Positions 6,347 to 15,682 of a stretch of 64,000 bases of DNA are shown piece by piece; positions within the stretch are counted from its first letter, which is position 1, and every line of letters begins with the position of its first letter. The position numbers were made by a program, and so were the translations under genes. Location of the stretch: positions 341,911-405,910 of the forward strand of contig JADKEA010000001.1 of assembly GCA_016718275.1 (NCBI GenBank). Reading direction: 5' to 3'. The notes beneath the pieces are model-generated. The model was not told the origin of the DNA. It did no database searches and was given only the letters and a program-made list of their open reading frames with translations. Origin of the DNA: Candidatus Villigracilis affinis. GTDB taxonomy: Bacteria > Chloroflexota > Anaerolineae > Anaerolineales > Villigracilaceae.

Positions 6347-9250
6347 TTACGCCTTGCTTCTTCGCAAAATAAATTTCGTGATCTCTTCGGCCACCGCAGG
6401 CATCAGCGCAAGCCCAAGCACCAATCCCCACTCACGTCCGCTGAGGAAGTGAGTATTGAAGATGGGCTGAAGGAAAGGCACTGCGCACACGATCAGCAGC
6501 AGCGCAATGGAAAGCCCCACGGCATACTGCATGTACTTGTTCGAGAAGAATCCGATCTGGAAAATGGAGGCACGTTCCGAGCGGACGGTATAAGCACGGA
6601 ACAATTCAGCCAGCGACAACGTGACAAAGGCCATCGTCTCCGCGGTTTGGACATCCACGCCGCGCCAATCATGCGCGAGGACAAAGGACAACACGTTCGC
6701 CCCTGACGGGAGGACTGCTCCTGCTTCGAGATGCCACACCAACCCCATGACAAACGCTCCAAGCACGGCGCTCGTCTGCGCGATGGTCTGCACGACAATA
6801 CCGACTCCCATTGAGCGGTTGACGATGGGTTCGTTCTTGGCTCGCGGCTTCTGATCCATGATGTCAGGATCACCCTTTTCCATGGCGAGAGCCAGCGCGG
6901 GTGCGCCATCGGTGATGAGGTTGAGCCAGAGCAATTGGATCGCAGTCAACGGCGCGGGCAGGCCAGCCAATGTCGCAAGGAAGATGATCATGATCTCAGC
7001 CACATTGGACGAGAGCAGGAAGAACACGAATTTGCGAATGTTGCTATAGATGATGCGGCCCTGTTCCACAGCCGAAACAATGCTGGCATAGTTATCATCG
7101 GTGAGAACCATGTCTGCGGTTTCCTTGGCGACATCCGTGCCCGTGATCCCCATCGACACGCCGATGTCGGCGCGTTTGATGGCAGGAGCATCGTTCACAC
7201 CGTCACCGGTCATCGCCACGATTTCATCATTCGCCTGCAAGGCATCCACGATGCGCATCTTGTGTTCGGGGGAAACACGGGCGAAGACATCGGTATCTTC
7301 GATGATGTTCTTGAGTTCGGTGTCGTCGATCTTGTCAAGCTCGGCGCCTGTCATTACTTTTTTACCGGGGCGCAGCAATCCAATTGACTCAGCGATGGCT
7401 TTGGCTGTATTCGGGAAGTCACCTGTGATCATCACCGTGCGGATGCCCGCATGGCGAGCTTTTGCGAGCGCGGGTTTCACTTCGGTGCGCGGCGGATCGA
7501 TCATGCCCAACAGGCCGACGAAGACCAGGTCTTTTTCAAGTTCATGGGTCTTAAGGTCTTCAGGGTTGTTGGGAACATCTTTATCGAGACGATAGGCAAA
7601 GCCAAGCACGCGCAGGGCGTCTTTGGTCATCGAATCATTTGCAGCAAGGATGCGGTCCTTGGCTTCCTTTGTCATTTCGCGCGGCTTATCATCCATGCCT
7701 TGATATTTGGTGCAGAGTTCCAGCACGATATCAGGCGCGCCTTTGACGGCGATCACATCCCAATCCTTGTGTTTTTCATCGTAGAACGGAGATGGGTCGG
7801 TTGATTTGGGATCACGCACATCATGAATGGTGATCATGCGCTTGCGGTCTGAATCGAAAGGCACTTCATTCTCGCGCGGATAAGCATCGTCAATATCCAC
7901 ATGAATGGCCCCGGCCTTGGCGGCTGCCACTAAAAGCGCACCCTCTGTCGGGTCCCCGACGATGCGGTAGGTTTTTTGCGATTCGTTTTCGCCTGTCGTT
8001 TCGATGGTCGAGTCGTTGTTCAAGATTCCAAGCCACAGCGCGGAAAGGATCGCAGGATATTTCGTCACATCCACTTTTTTGCCGTCGATCTGGAATTCGC
8101 CGTTCGGCGCATACCCGGTCCCCGTCACATGCACAAATTGATCATCGGCCCACACGCGGGTGACGGTCATTTCATTTTGGGTCAGGGTTCCAGTTTTGTC
8201 GGAACAAATTATCGTGGCCGAACCAAGCGTCTCAACGGAAGACAGTTTTCGGATGAGTGCGTGGCGCGTTACCATTTCCCGCATACCCAGCGCAAGCGAG
8301 ATCGTCACAACAGCAGGGAGTCCCTCCGGCACGGCGGCAATCGCAAGGCTGATGGCGATGATGAAGACTTCGGTAATCTCCGAGGCATATTCCTTGAGAT
8401 ATTCCAACGGTGCAGAGAATAACCCGCCAATCTCGGTGTAGTTTATGAGCGCAACAATGAAAACAACCGCCACGAGAATCAACGAACCGATGCTCAACGA
8501 CCTGCCAAGCTGGTCGAGCCTTCGTTGAAGCGGAGTCTCCTCTGTTTCAACATTTTGAAGCATGGTAGCGATCAAGCCAAGCTGAGTATGCATGCCTGTG
8601 CTGGTGACCACACCGCGTCCGCGCCCATAATTGACGACCGTTCCCATGAAGGCGGTGTTCTTTCTATCGCCAAGCGGAACATTCTTTTCAAGCACGGTCG
8701 CCGCGTTCTTTTGCACAGGAAGCGATTCACCAGTAAGCGAAGCCTCTTCCACACGCAGGTTGACAGCTTCGAGCAGGCGCAAATCTGCGGGAATAAAATT
8801 CCCCGATTCGAGGAAAACGATATCGCCCGGCACAAGGTTGTAGGATGGAACCGCACTGCGCACGCCATCGCGTATCACTTGCGCATCGGGCGCGGCAAGT
8901 TTCTTGAGCGCGGCCAATGCCTGCTCTGCACGCTGTTCCTGCACAATGCCAAGCACGGCGTTCAAAACAACGATCGCCATGATCGCGGCAGCTTCCACGT
9001 AATCACCCAGCAGGGCCGAGATCACAGAAGCCACGATCAACAGAATCACAACGAAATTATTTAACTGCGCCCACAATAGGGCAAGGAAACCTGGCCGCGG
9101 CGCTTCACGCAATTGATTGGGGCCATAATGCGCGAGACGTTTTTCCACCTCTTCAGAAGACAATCCCATCTCCTGAACTTCAAGGTGCTTCAAAACTTCA
9201 TCCGCTTGCAGCGAGTGCCACTCCCGTTCCTTCATCTGATCAAGTGCCAT
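6347..9250 (-). CDS. P-type ATPase, Ca2+/Mn2+ (PIIA) type
   Basis: 967 residues. Seen in order: N-terminal cation-ATPase domain (WHSLQADEVLKHL), TGES actuator loop, PEGLPAVVTISLALGM in helix 4, the phosphorylation site DKTGTLTQNEMT, KGAPDIVLELC, the hinge TGDGVNDAPAIKRADIGVSMG, and NLITDGAPALALAMEKGD in helix 6. These are the marks of SERCA/PMCA-like cation pumps that move Ca2+ (or Mn2+) out of the cytoplasm using ATP. The start at 9250 (MALDQMKE) has AGGAG 7-8 nt upstream; the longer frame has no such site. It is preceded by a yybP-ykoY riboswitch with a terminator, which argues for control by Mn2+ and for a role in Mn2+ or mixed Ca2+/Mn2+ efflux. Confidence 0.93.
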   Translation of the reverse strand: MALDQMKEREWHSLQADEVLKHLEVQEMGLSSEEVEKRLAHYGPNQLREAPRPGFLALLWAQLNNFVVILLIVASVISALLGDYVEAAAIMAIVVLNAVLGIVQEQRAEQALAALKKLAAPDAQVIRDGVRSAVPSYNLVPGDIVFLESGNFIPADLRLLEAVNLRVEEASLTGESLPVQKNAATVLEKNVPLGDRKNTAFMGTVVNYGRGRGVVTSTGMHTQLGLIATMLQNVETEETPLQRRLDQLGRSLSIGSLILVAVVFIVALINYTEIGGLFSAPLEYLKEYASEITEVFIIAISLAIAAVPEGLPAVVTISLALGMREMVTRHALIRKLSSVETLGSATIICSDKTGTLTQNEMTVTRVWADDQFVHVTGTGYAPNGEFQIDGKKVDVTKYPAILSALWLGILNNDSTIETTGENESQKTYRIVGDPTEGALLVAAAKAGAIHVDIDDAYPRENEVPFDSDRKRMITIHDVRDPKSTDPSPFYDEKHKDWDVIAVKGAPDIVLELCTKYQGMDDKPREMTKEAKDRILAANDSMTKDALRVLGFAYRLDKDVPNNPEDLKTHELEKDLVFVGLLGMIDPPRTEVKPALAKARHAGIRTVMITGDFPNTAKAIAESIGLLRPGKKVMTGAELDKIDDTELKNIIEDTDVFARVSPEHKMRIVDALQANDEIVAMTGDGVNDAPAIKRADIGVSMGITGTDVAKETADMVLTDDNYASIVSAVEQGRIIYSNIRKFVFFLLSSNVAEIMIIFLATLAGLPAPLTAIQLLWLNLITDGAPALALAMEKGDPDIMDQKPRAKNEPIVNRSMGVGIVVQTIAQTSAVLGAFVMGLVWHLEAGAVLPSGANVLSFVLAHDWRGVDVQTAETMAFVTLSLAELFRAYTVRSERASIFQIGFFSNKYMQYAVGLSIALLLIVCAVPFLQPIFNTHFLSGREWGLVLGLALMPAVAEEITKFILRRSKA

Positions 9251-9315
9251 TTGGAAACTCCTGAAATAAATGTTTTTTTCCAAGCCTCAAAATTGGGGTA
9301 CCCGTAAAATTAAAA

Positions 9316-9443
9316 CGAGACCACCACAGCCTCCGTGATGGTCTCGCCAACGTCTTCCAACGTATGAAATGCCGATGGCGCGCAGTGCGTACCAATGGAA
9401 TGACGACAATTCATCCTGTGGGGAAACAGGCGGCTACTCCCCA
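9316..9443 (-). promoter_or_regulatory. yybP-ykoY (Mn2+) riboswitch with intrinsic terminator
   Basis: On the minus strand the 5' end carries GGGGAGTAGCCG (9442-9431) and the 3' side GGCGAGACCATCAC (from 9348 down), the two best-conserved parts of the yybP-ykoY aptamer, about 100 nt apart. The GAGACCATCAC segment can also pair with GTGGTGGTCTC just downstream (about 9335-9324), giving an 11-bp stem followed by TTTTAATTTTA, an intrinsic terminator. Aptamer and terminator are thus mutually exclusive, the layout of an ON switch: bound metal keeps the 3' segment in the aptamer and lets the ATPase be transcribed. Family knowledge says the ligand is Mn2+. The identification is from motif recognition, not a covariance search. 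Confidence 0.82.
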
Positions 9444-9526
9444 AACGCTATGAGTGTATCCACATGCAAATGGATTGTCAAGCGGTGCGGCGTCCAAAAG
9501 GTGTTTGGATGGGATACAATTCGCAC

Positions 9527-10135
9527 ATGACCAAATTCAAATCCCCCATCATTTTGTTTTTCCTCACAGTCATTGTGATCGCACTGTTCACCATTCTCGG
9601 TCCGGAAGAAAAGTCACTCGGATCGAACGTGCGGATCGTCTACCTGCACGGAGCCTGGGTGCTGACCGCTGAGATCGCCTTCGCCGCCGCGGCTCTCGCT
9701 GGACTTTTGGGATTGGTCCTGCGAAAGGACATTTTCCACGCCTGGAGCGCCGCCCTCGGACGAACAGGCATCATCTTTTGGATCACCTATCTGCCGCTTT
9801 CGTTATTCGCCATGCAATCCAACTGGAACGGATTGTTCCTCGCCGAACCGCGTTTCCGCCTCGCCATGATCTTTGCCGTGACAGGCATTCTGCTTCAGGC
9901 TGGCTTGTGGCTGTTCAATATTTCATGGCTCACCTCGCTTGGCAATATCATTTTCATCATTGTCCTACGTGTGATCTTTTCCACTGCCGAAAACATCATG
10001 CATCCGCCTCCATCCCCGATCTTCAACTCAGGAAATTACGTCATCATCGGCTTCTTCGTCGGATTAAATCTGCTGGCCTGGCTGGCGGCGTATTTCCTGA
10101 CGCGTTTTTTTATGACCCTAAAATCAAATAGCTGA
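9527..10135 (+). CDS. Six-helix membrane protein of unknown function
   Basis: 202 residues, six likely membrane segments: about 8-27 (IILFFLTVIVIALFTIL), 40-65, 80-100, 110-135, 137-155 and 175-198. It begins with MTKFKSPIILFF; an open frame continues upstream but TACAAT (9515-9520) is exactly 6 nt before this ATG, so a leaderless start is likely. The RIVYLHGAWVL segment recalls haem-exporter/CcmC-like helices only faintly, and the Trp-rich CcmC signature is absent. The MFS gene starts 8 nt downstream, so the two are probably an operon. Confidence 0.7.
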   Translation: MTKFKSPIILFFLTVIVIALFTILGPEEKSLGSNVRIVYLHGAWVLTAEIAFAAAALAGLLGLVLRKDIFHAWSAALGRTGIIFWITYLPLSLFAMQSNWNGLFLAEPRFRLAMIFAVTGILLQAGLWLFNISWLTSLGNIIFIIVLRVIFSTAENIMHPPPSPIFNSGNYVIIGFFVGLNLLAWLAAYFLTRFFMTLKSNS

Positions 10136-10143
10136 AGTTCAAC

Positions 10144-11292
10144 TTGCGAATTCGATTTCAACTCGCCACATTCGTGTTCCTCCGCACCATCCTGAATACC
10201 GCTCACAGGATGGTGTATCCATTTTTATCTGTATTTGCGCGCGGCCTCGGCGTGGACATTGCGTCGATGTCGCTATTAATGACAGTGCGTTCCCTGATCG
10301 GGTCGGCGAGTCCGCTTTTCGCGCCCATCGCTGATCGCCGCGGACGCAGGTTCGGCATGCTGATGGGCCTGTCGATTTTCACCACAGGCATGGGCATCGT
10401 CGCCATCCACCCATCCTACTGGACTCTCGCTGTCGCGCTCATTCTATCTGTACTTGGAAAATATATGTTTGACCCTGCCATGCAGGCTTATTTCGGCGAC
10501 CGTATTCCCTACGGTCAACGCGGCACGGCACTGGCAGTGACTGAAATGGCATGGTCCATGGCATTCATTATTGGCGTGCCAGTGATGGGATTCGTCATCT
10601 CAAAATACACCTGGTCGGCACCCTTCCCCATTCTCGCTGCACTTGGTGTCATCGCCTTCATCATTATCTGGCGCATGATCCCTCACGAAGATGAGCACCA
10701 CGAACCCGTTGCAACCTCGCGGGATGGATATCGCGCCGTGTTCAAATCGATCCCTGCGCTGGCGGGAATTTCTGTTGCCATGTGGGCCAGCGCGGGCAAT
10801 GAATTGGTCAACGTGATCTTCGGTGTCTGGCTCGAAGATTCATTTGGATTGAAGATCGCCGCGCTTGCAGGAGCCTCCGCCGTCATCGGCATTTCGGAAT
10901 TAAGCGGCGAGGGATTGGTCGCCTTCACCACCGACAGACTCGGAAAACCGCTCGCGCTGACCATTGGGCTGGTCGGCAATGCCCTAGCCTCGATCCTGCT
11001 CCCGATCATTGGAACAACCCAGGTCGGCGCATTGATCGGGCTCTTCTTCTTCTACATCACCTTTGAATATATTATGGTCAGCCACATTCCCATGATGACA
11101 GAGCTTGTCCCGTCGGCGCGCGCCACAATGCTTTCATTGAATGTGACAGGTCATGCCGTTGGCCGCGCCCTCGGCGCATTCCTCGCCGCCATCATCTACC
11201 AGAGATTTGGATTTGTTTTTGTTGCGCTGCTTGCCGTTGTTTTTAACATCGCTGGCCTGCTGGCCTTGAGGCGGATGCAAAAGCAAAGCTAA
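10144..11292 (+). CDS. Major facilitator superfamily transporter
   Basis: 382 residues with about 12 membrane helices. An MFS motif-A-like loop, ADRRGRRFG, lies between helices 2 and 3 (about residues 59-67), and the central loop has PHEDEHHEP. The start is TTG at 10144 (reads MRIRFQLATFVFLRT), placed 8 nt after the previous stop. Family proteins of this length begin with a similar first helix, so the TTG is more likely than the internal ATG (MVYPF, about 10210). It is a proton-coupled exporter or importer of an unknown small molecule. Nothing nearby names the substrate. Confidence 0.85.
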   Translation: MRIRFQLATFVFLRTILNTAHRMVYPFLSVFARGLGVDIASMSLLMTVRSLIGSASPLFAPIADRRGRRFGMLMGLSIFTTGMGIVAIHPSYWTLAVALILSVLGKYMFDPAMQAYFGDRIPYGQRGTALAVTEMAWSMAFIIGVPVMGFVISKYTWSAPFPILAALGVIAFIIIWRMIPHEDEHHEPVATSRDGYRAVFKSIPALAGISVAMWASAGNELVNVIFGVWLEDSFGLKIAALAGASAVIGISELSGEGLVAFTTDRLGKPLALTIGLVGNALASILLPIIGTTQVGALIGLFFFYITFEYIMVSHIPMMTELVPSARATMLSLNVTGHAVGRALGAFLAAIIYQRFGFVFVALLAVVFNIAGLLALRRMQKQS

Positions 11293-11311
11293 GCCGATCA
11301 AAGGAACTGCC

Positions 11312-11845
11312 ATGAAACCACCCGAGATCATTTCCACCGAACGACTCATCCTCCGCAAACCCCGCATGGACGATGCGCCTGCAGTGTTCGAAGGCTGGGC
11401 GAAACATCCTGAAGTTACCCGCTTTCTCACCTGGCGTCCGCACACAAGCGTGGAACAGACTCAAGCTCTGATGAAAAGATCCATCGATGCGTGGGATGGG
11501 GAAGTGAATTTCCGCTATCTGCTTGAGGTCAAAGAAAACAGCGCCCTGGCAGGGATGATCGAATTGCGGATGGAGCCTTTCAAAATGAGTTTTGGGTACA
11601 CGGGCGCATTTGCTCAATGGGGCAAGGGATACATGACCGAAGCCGTACGCGCCTCCATTGATTGGGCTTTTCGACAGCCGACGATCCACCGCGTATACGC
11701 CACAACCGATGTTGAGAATATCCCCTCGCGGCGGGTGATGGAAAAGGCGGGCATGCAATGCGAAGGAATCCTGCGCAAAGACAGTATGCACCCAAATATC
11801 AGCAGCGAGCCGCGCGATAGTTATATTTTTGCGATTGTGAAGTAG
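11312..11845 (+). CDS. GNAT acetyltransferase, RimJ/RimL-like
   Basis: 177 residues with AAAGGAA upstream of the ATG. Seen: the RimJ/L opening STERLILRKPRMDDAPAVFEGW, a central GYTGAFAQWGKGYMTEAV (the acetyl-CoA binding Q/RxxGxG/A region, here QWGKGY) and NIPSRRVMEKAGMQCEGILR, the classical N.aS.rv.eK.GF.eG motif. It acetylates an amino group of a protein N-terminus or a small molecule; the substrate is not evident. It follows the MFS gene by 19 nt and may be in the same transcript. Confidence 0.88.
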   Translation: MKPPEIISTERLILRKPRMDDAPAVFEGWAKHPEVTRFLTWRPHTSVEQTQALMKRSIDAWDGEVNFRYLLEVKENSALAGMIELRMEPFKMSFGYTGAFAQWGKGYMTEAVRASIDWAFRQPTIHRVYATTDVENIPSRRVMEKAGMQCEGILRKDSMHPNISSEPRDSYIFAIVK

Positions 11846-12014
11846 CTTGGAGCGCGGATTGTAGTCCGCAACCTGTCTTATATACCTGCGCCTCTGCGGT
11901 AAAAATTGGTTTGCTGGTTTAATTTGTAAAGCACAAAAGTCTGCAATCCTAAAGGGCAACAAGCAATCCCTTTCGCTTATAATACGGGGCGTTCAAATCT
12001 GGAAATTGGAAAAC

Positions 12015-14024
12015 ATGTCACTCATAACAGTAAGTTCACTTGCAAAATCATACGGCCCCACTGATATTTTCAGCGGGGTATCCTTCTCAGTCGTCAAAGG
12101 CGCACGCATGGCCATTGTTGGCCCAAACGGAATCGGCAAGACCTCGCTCATGCGCATCCTCGTCGGCGCTGACGAACCCACCTCGGGAACCGTATCCCGC
12201 ACCCGTGGAGTCCGAATCGGGTATTTGTCGCAGGAAGCAGATTTCAAAATGACAGGCACCATCTGGTCGGCTTGCGAATCCGTTTTCGATCATTTCAAAG
12301 CAGAGCAGGAGGAATTGCACCGCCTTGAAGGGTTGATGTCGGACCCTGACCAACTCGAAGAAGTGATGGGACGCTACGGAAAATTACAGGAAGATTTCGA
12401 GCGGCGCGGCGGCTACACCTACACCACAAAGATCCGCACGGTCTTAACCGGTTTGGGATTCAGCGAAGCCGATTATCAACTTGACCTCGATCATCTTTCC
12501 GGCGGACAGCGCACCCGCGGATTTTTAGCGCGCCTCCTGCTCGAAGACCCCGACCTGCTCCTGCTCGACGAACCCACAAATCATTTGGATATCGCCGCCG
12601 TCGAATGGCTCGAAGGATATTTGAGTCAATGGGAAGGCGCGGCCATCATCATTTCGCATGACCGTTTCTTTTTGGATAAAGCCAGCAACGCCATTCTGGA
12701 AATGTTCCCCGGCGCAACAGAAATGTATCGCGGCAATTACAGCGCGTATCTGAAACAACGCGCTGAACGCATGGCCCGCCGTCAGGAAGTGTTCGACAGC
12801 GAAAAAGAAAAACTGCAAAAGGAAATGGAATACATCCGCAAAAATGTTGCGGGGCAAAATGTATTGCAAGCCAAGGGCAAGCTCAAACGGATTTCACGTT
12901 TGATTCAAGCCATCGAACAGATCGGCATGGAAGCCGCGCTCAAGCAAAAGTGGATCGAGACCGCAAGCGAAGTCGCTGTCACTACTTCCATCCTGAGTGT
13001 AGAGGAAGCGGGCCGCCGCATCAACGCGCTGCAATCCCCTGTGCGCCAATTGCCCAATTTGCACTTGCGCCTCGCGCAGGCCGCGCGCTCCGGCGATATG
13101 GTCATCCGCACTGAAAATCTCAAAGTTGGATTCTCGGATAAATTTTTATTCTCATCACCAAATATTGATTTACGACGCGGCGACTGTGCCGCATTAATCG
13201 GACCGAACGGCGCTGGCAAATCGACTTTTCTCAAAACGATCCTCGGTCAGATCCCGCCGTTGGCTGGTACGGTGACTCTGGGAGAGAGTCTGCACATTGG
13301 GTATTTTGCCCAGGCCCACGAAAGTCTTGACCCGAAGAAAAGCGTCATCGATGAGATCATCGGCGTGACAAACTGGCTTCCGCAGAGAGCGCGTGAGTAT
13401 CTCGGCAAATATCTCTTCTCCGGTGATGATGCCTTCAAAATGGTATCCATGCTCTCCGGCGGTGAACGCGGACGTCTCGCGCTGGCCAAGCTCGCCTTGC
13501 AAGATACGAATTTATTATTACTCGACGAACCCACCAACCATTTGGATATCCCCTCGCAGGAAATCCTCGAAGCTGTGCTCGATGATTACGAAGGCACGAT
13601 CCTGCTCGTCACGCATGACCGTTATCTTGTGGATGCCATCGCCACCCAAATCTGGGAGATCGACACAGACGAATCGCATCTCATCATCTTCAAGGGTATT
13701 TACTCTCAATTGAAAGAAGAACGAGAAAAAGATTTAGCCCGCCGTGCCGCTGCACAAGCAGAACGCGAAGAGACCGAGTCTCACAAGAAAGAGACCCCGA
13801 AGGCGAAATCTGCGAACACGAAAGAAGACAGAAAAAAGAATGCAAAGCGGCAGGAACTGGAAAATAAGATCGCCGCACTCGAAGCGCAATTAAGCGAGAT
13901 CGGCGAAAAACTGGCGCATCCACCCAAAGATGCGGGAGTGGTCATCCAATTGGCGAAGGATTACGATCAAGTCCAAAAAGAAATGGATGAAAAACTGGCG
14001 GAGTGGGAAGCTTTGCAGAGATAA
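12015..14024 (+). CDS. ABC-F family ATP-binding protein
   Basis: 669 residues with two ABC domains and no membrane part. Domain 1: Walker A GPNGIGKTS (about 36), signature LSGGQRTRG, Walker B LLLLDEPTNHLD. A charged linker follows (residues about 240-310, with YRGNYSAYLKQRAER). Domain 2: GPNGAGKST, LSGGERGRLAL, LLLLDEPTNHLD. A Lys/Glu-rich coiled-coil C-terminus (about 575-669) ends it. This is the ABC-F layout (Uup/EttA/YdiF-like): translation factors that enter the ribosomal E site, some giving antibiotic protection. The start at 12015 is chosen over TTG 12006 by family alignment of MSLITVSSLAKSYG. TATAAT is at 11978-11983, about 31 nt upstream. Confidence 0.93.
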   Translation: MSLITVSSLAKSYGPTDIFSGVSFSVVKGARMAIVGPNGIGKTSLMRILVGADEPTSGTVSRTRGVRIGYLSQEADFKMTGTIWSACESVFDHFKAEQEELHRLEGLMSDPDQLEEVMGRYGKLQEDFERRGGYTYTTKIRTVLTGLGFSEADYQLDLDHLSGGQRTRGFLARLLLEDPDLLLLDEPTNHLDIAAVEWLEGYLSQWEGAAIIISHDRFFLDKASNAILEMFPGATEMYRGNYSAYLKQRAERMARRQEVFDSEKEKLQKEMEYIRKNVAGQNVLQAKGKLKRISRLIQAIEQIGMEAALKQKWIETASEVAVTTSILSVEEAGRRINALQSPVRQLPNLHLRLAQAARSGDMVIRTENLKVGFSDKFLFSSPNIDLRRGDCAALIGPNGAGKSTFLKTILGQIPPLAGTVTLGESLHIGYFAQAHESLDPKKSVIDEIIGVTNWLPQRAREYLGKYLFSGDDAFKMVSMLSGGERGRLALAKLALQDTNLLLLDEPTNHLDIPSQEILEAVLDDYEGTILLVTHDRYLVDAIATQIWEIDTDESHLIIFKGIYSQLKEEREKDLARRAAAQAEREETESHKKETPKAKSANTKEDRKKNAKRQELENKIAALEAQLSEIGEKLAHPPKDAGVVIQLAKDYDQVQKEMDEKLAEWEALQR

Positions 14025-14053
14025 ACCACCTTTTATTATTAGGAGTACCTCAC

Positions 14054-14950
14054 ATGTCTAAACGCGTAAAATTCGATTTTGAAATTGACTTTACCAACGG
14101 CGGCGGCATTCAGGGACAGGATTTTCGCCTGGATATTGACGGGGATGATATTGAAGATAAAACTCTCGCGGATTACATTGTGCAGGATATGCGCCTTCTG
14201 ATGGTGGGAGAAGTGCGCATTTTGAACAAAGAGATCATCACCGAAAAGCACAAGCGTCAGGCGATCAACGCACAAACTGACCCATCTTACATTGATTTGA
14301 GCCATGTTATTCACGATGGGCTGGTCACCTACAAAGGATTACCTGCGCCCATCATTTGTGATTATTTGAGCCGTGAAGCTTCACGCGAAAGATATGCCGC
14401 AGGCACCGAGTTTCAGATTGGCAAGATCGAAATGGTGACGAATACCGGCACCTATGTGGATTGTCCGTTTCATCGGTATGAGGATGGCAAGGATTTATCC
14501 GAGGTTGATCTGGAAAAGTTTGTCGACCTTGAGGGCATCGTCATCCGCGCGGACTACCGCAAGGGGTTGGCGGTCACGGCGGAAGCATTCAAAGGAAGGG
14601 AATTACGCGGACGGGCGGTTCTCGTCCACACAGGGTGGGATGAACATTGGGCAACAGACAAGTACTATGAAAACCACCCCTTCCTGACCGAAGACGCGGC
14701 TATTTATCTGAAACAATGCGGGGTCAAACTCGTAGGCATTGACTCGATGAATATTGACGATACACGCGGCAACGCAAGACCTGTCCATTCGACATTATTG
14801 CGTGAGGAAATTTTGATCGCCGAGCATCTGTGCAATCTGGCAAATGTCCCAGATGAAGGCTTCACGTTTACGGCTGTTCCACCGAAATTCAAAGGAGCGG
14901 GTACGTTTCCTGTCCGCGCGTTTGCGAGAGTGAAACAAGCCGTTTCATAA
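14054..14950 (+). CDS. Cyclase-family (PF04199) hydrolase with N-terminal extension
   Basis: 298 residues; AGGAG sits 8 nt before the ATG at 14054, which excludes the longer frame overlapping the ABC-F gene. Residues 1-78 form an extra domain rich in acidic residues (FDFEIDFTNGGGIQGQDFRLDIDGDD...). Residues about 80-298 match the cyclase / kynurenine-formamidase fold: IDLSHVIHDGLVTYKGLP, then TNTGTYVDCPFHRYEDGKD. In most members the metal motif is HxGTHxDxPxH; here it reads NTGTYVDCPFH, so the first two His are Asn and Tyr while Asp and the last His remain. The enzyme may hydrolyse an amide or lactone with an altered metal site. Substrate unknown. Confidence 0.8.
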   Translation: MSKRVKFDFEIDFTNGGGIQGQDFRLDIDGDDIEDKTLADYIVQDMRLLMVGEVRILNKEIITEKHKRQAINAQTDPSYIDLSHVIHDGLVTYKGLPAPIICDYLSREASRERYAAGTEFQIGKIEMVTNTGTYVDCPFHRYEDGKDLSEVDLEKFVDLEGIVIRADYRKGLAVTAEAFKGRELRGRAVLVHTGWDEHWATDKYYENHPFLTEDAAIYLKQCGVKLVGIDSMNIDDTRGNARPVHSTLLREEILIAEHLCNLANVPDEGFTFTAVPPKFKGAGTFPVRAFARVKQAVS

Positions 14951-15001
14951 CAAATTCCTGCACGAAATCTGTTGAGTGTGAGGTAGTAACAAAATTAAAA
15001 C

Positions 15002-15039
15002 AAAAAGGCTTTCGATGTTTTAGCATCGAAAGCCTTTTT
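15002..15039. terminator. Bidirectional intrinsic terminator
   Basis: A long perfect stem (AAAAAGGCTTTCGATG / CATCGAAAGCCTTTTT) with a 6-nt loop between two convergent genes. Confidence 0.93.
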
Positions 15040-15041
15040 GT

Positions 15042-15446
15042 TTAGTACTCTACAGCCCGTTTCAGTGATTTTGCGTTCTTAACCCAGGCCTTCACGTTAC
15101 CCAACCCGGGCATTTGATTGACGATGTTTTTCTTCAGGTTCGCTTTGGTCATCAATTCAAGCAGGACTTCGGGTTTGCGGTTGGCAAGTTCCATTACTGT
15201 GTCTACGCCTGCGGCTTCGAGCAAATCTGAGTATTGTGACCCGATGCCTTTCACGCGGAATAGATCCGCGCGATTGACCCATTCGAGGATGGTCTTCGTT
15301 GTGAAGCCAGTCGCATTTGCAAGTTCCTGGCGTCCTTTTTTCGTACCACCCATTTTCAAAAGTGCACTGGTGGAACGAACTCCAGCTTTATTAAGTTTGG
15401 CGGCATTCGCGCTGCCAATCCCCTCAATATCTTTTATTGTGGCCAT
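15042..15446 (-). CDS. DUF4332 helix-hairpin-helix protein
   Basis: 134 residues. Two helix-hairpin-helix-like units, IKDIEGIGSANAAKLNKAGV (residues 3-22) and FRVKGIGSQYSDLLEAAGV (about 63-81), plus a third weaker one (PGLGNVKAWVKNAK). This matches the DUF4332 family of small proteins with tandem HhH motifs, related to DNA-polymerase and ligase HhH folds and probably binding nucleic acid without sequence preference. AAGGAG precedes the ATG. Monocistronic, ending in the shared terminator. Role unknown. Confidence 0.85.
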   Translation of the reverse strand: MATIKDIEGIGSANAAKLNKAGVRSTSALLKMGGTKKGRQELANATGFTTKTILEWVNRADLFRVKGIGSQYSDLLEAAGVDTVMELANRKPEVLLELMTKANLKKNIVNQMPGLGNVKAWVKNAKSLKRAVEY

Positions 15447-15682
15447 TTAATTTCTCCTTTAAATAAAAGTATAGCACCTATAATCATAAAAAGAATAATT
15501 CATTTTACAAAAACCCTGCCAGAACAGAAAGTGCAAAATTTACTGCGTGTCTTTATGCCTTATTGTCTTTTTTATTTTTTCATAAAACAAGTTGTCCGCT
15601 CAAACATTCGGGGAGGATGGTTTCAAGACAAACAGATATAATCTCCTTCTGAAAACCAACCGCAGCAAAAAGGATATCTTCC

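Noticed and set aside
9251..9526. tRNA or small ORF in the gap before the 9527 gene
   Set aside because: The structure is explained by the yybP-ykoY aptamer and its terminator; no cloverleaf or coding frame found.
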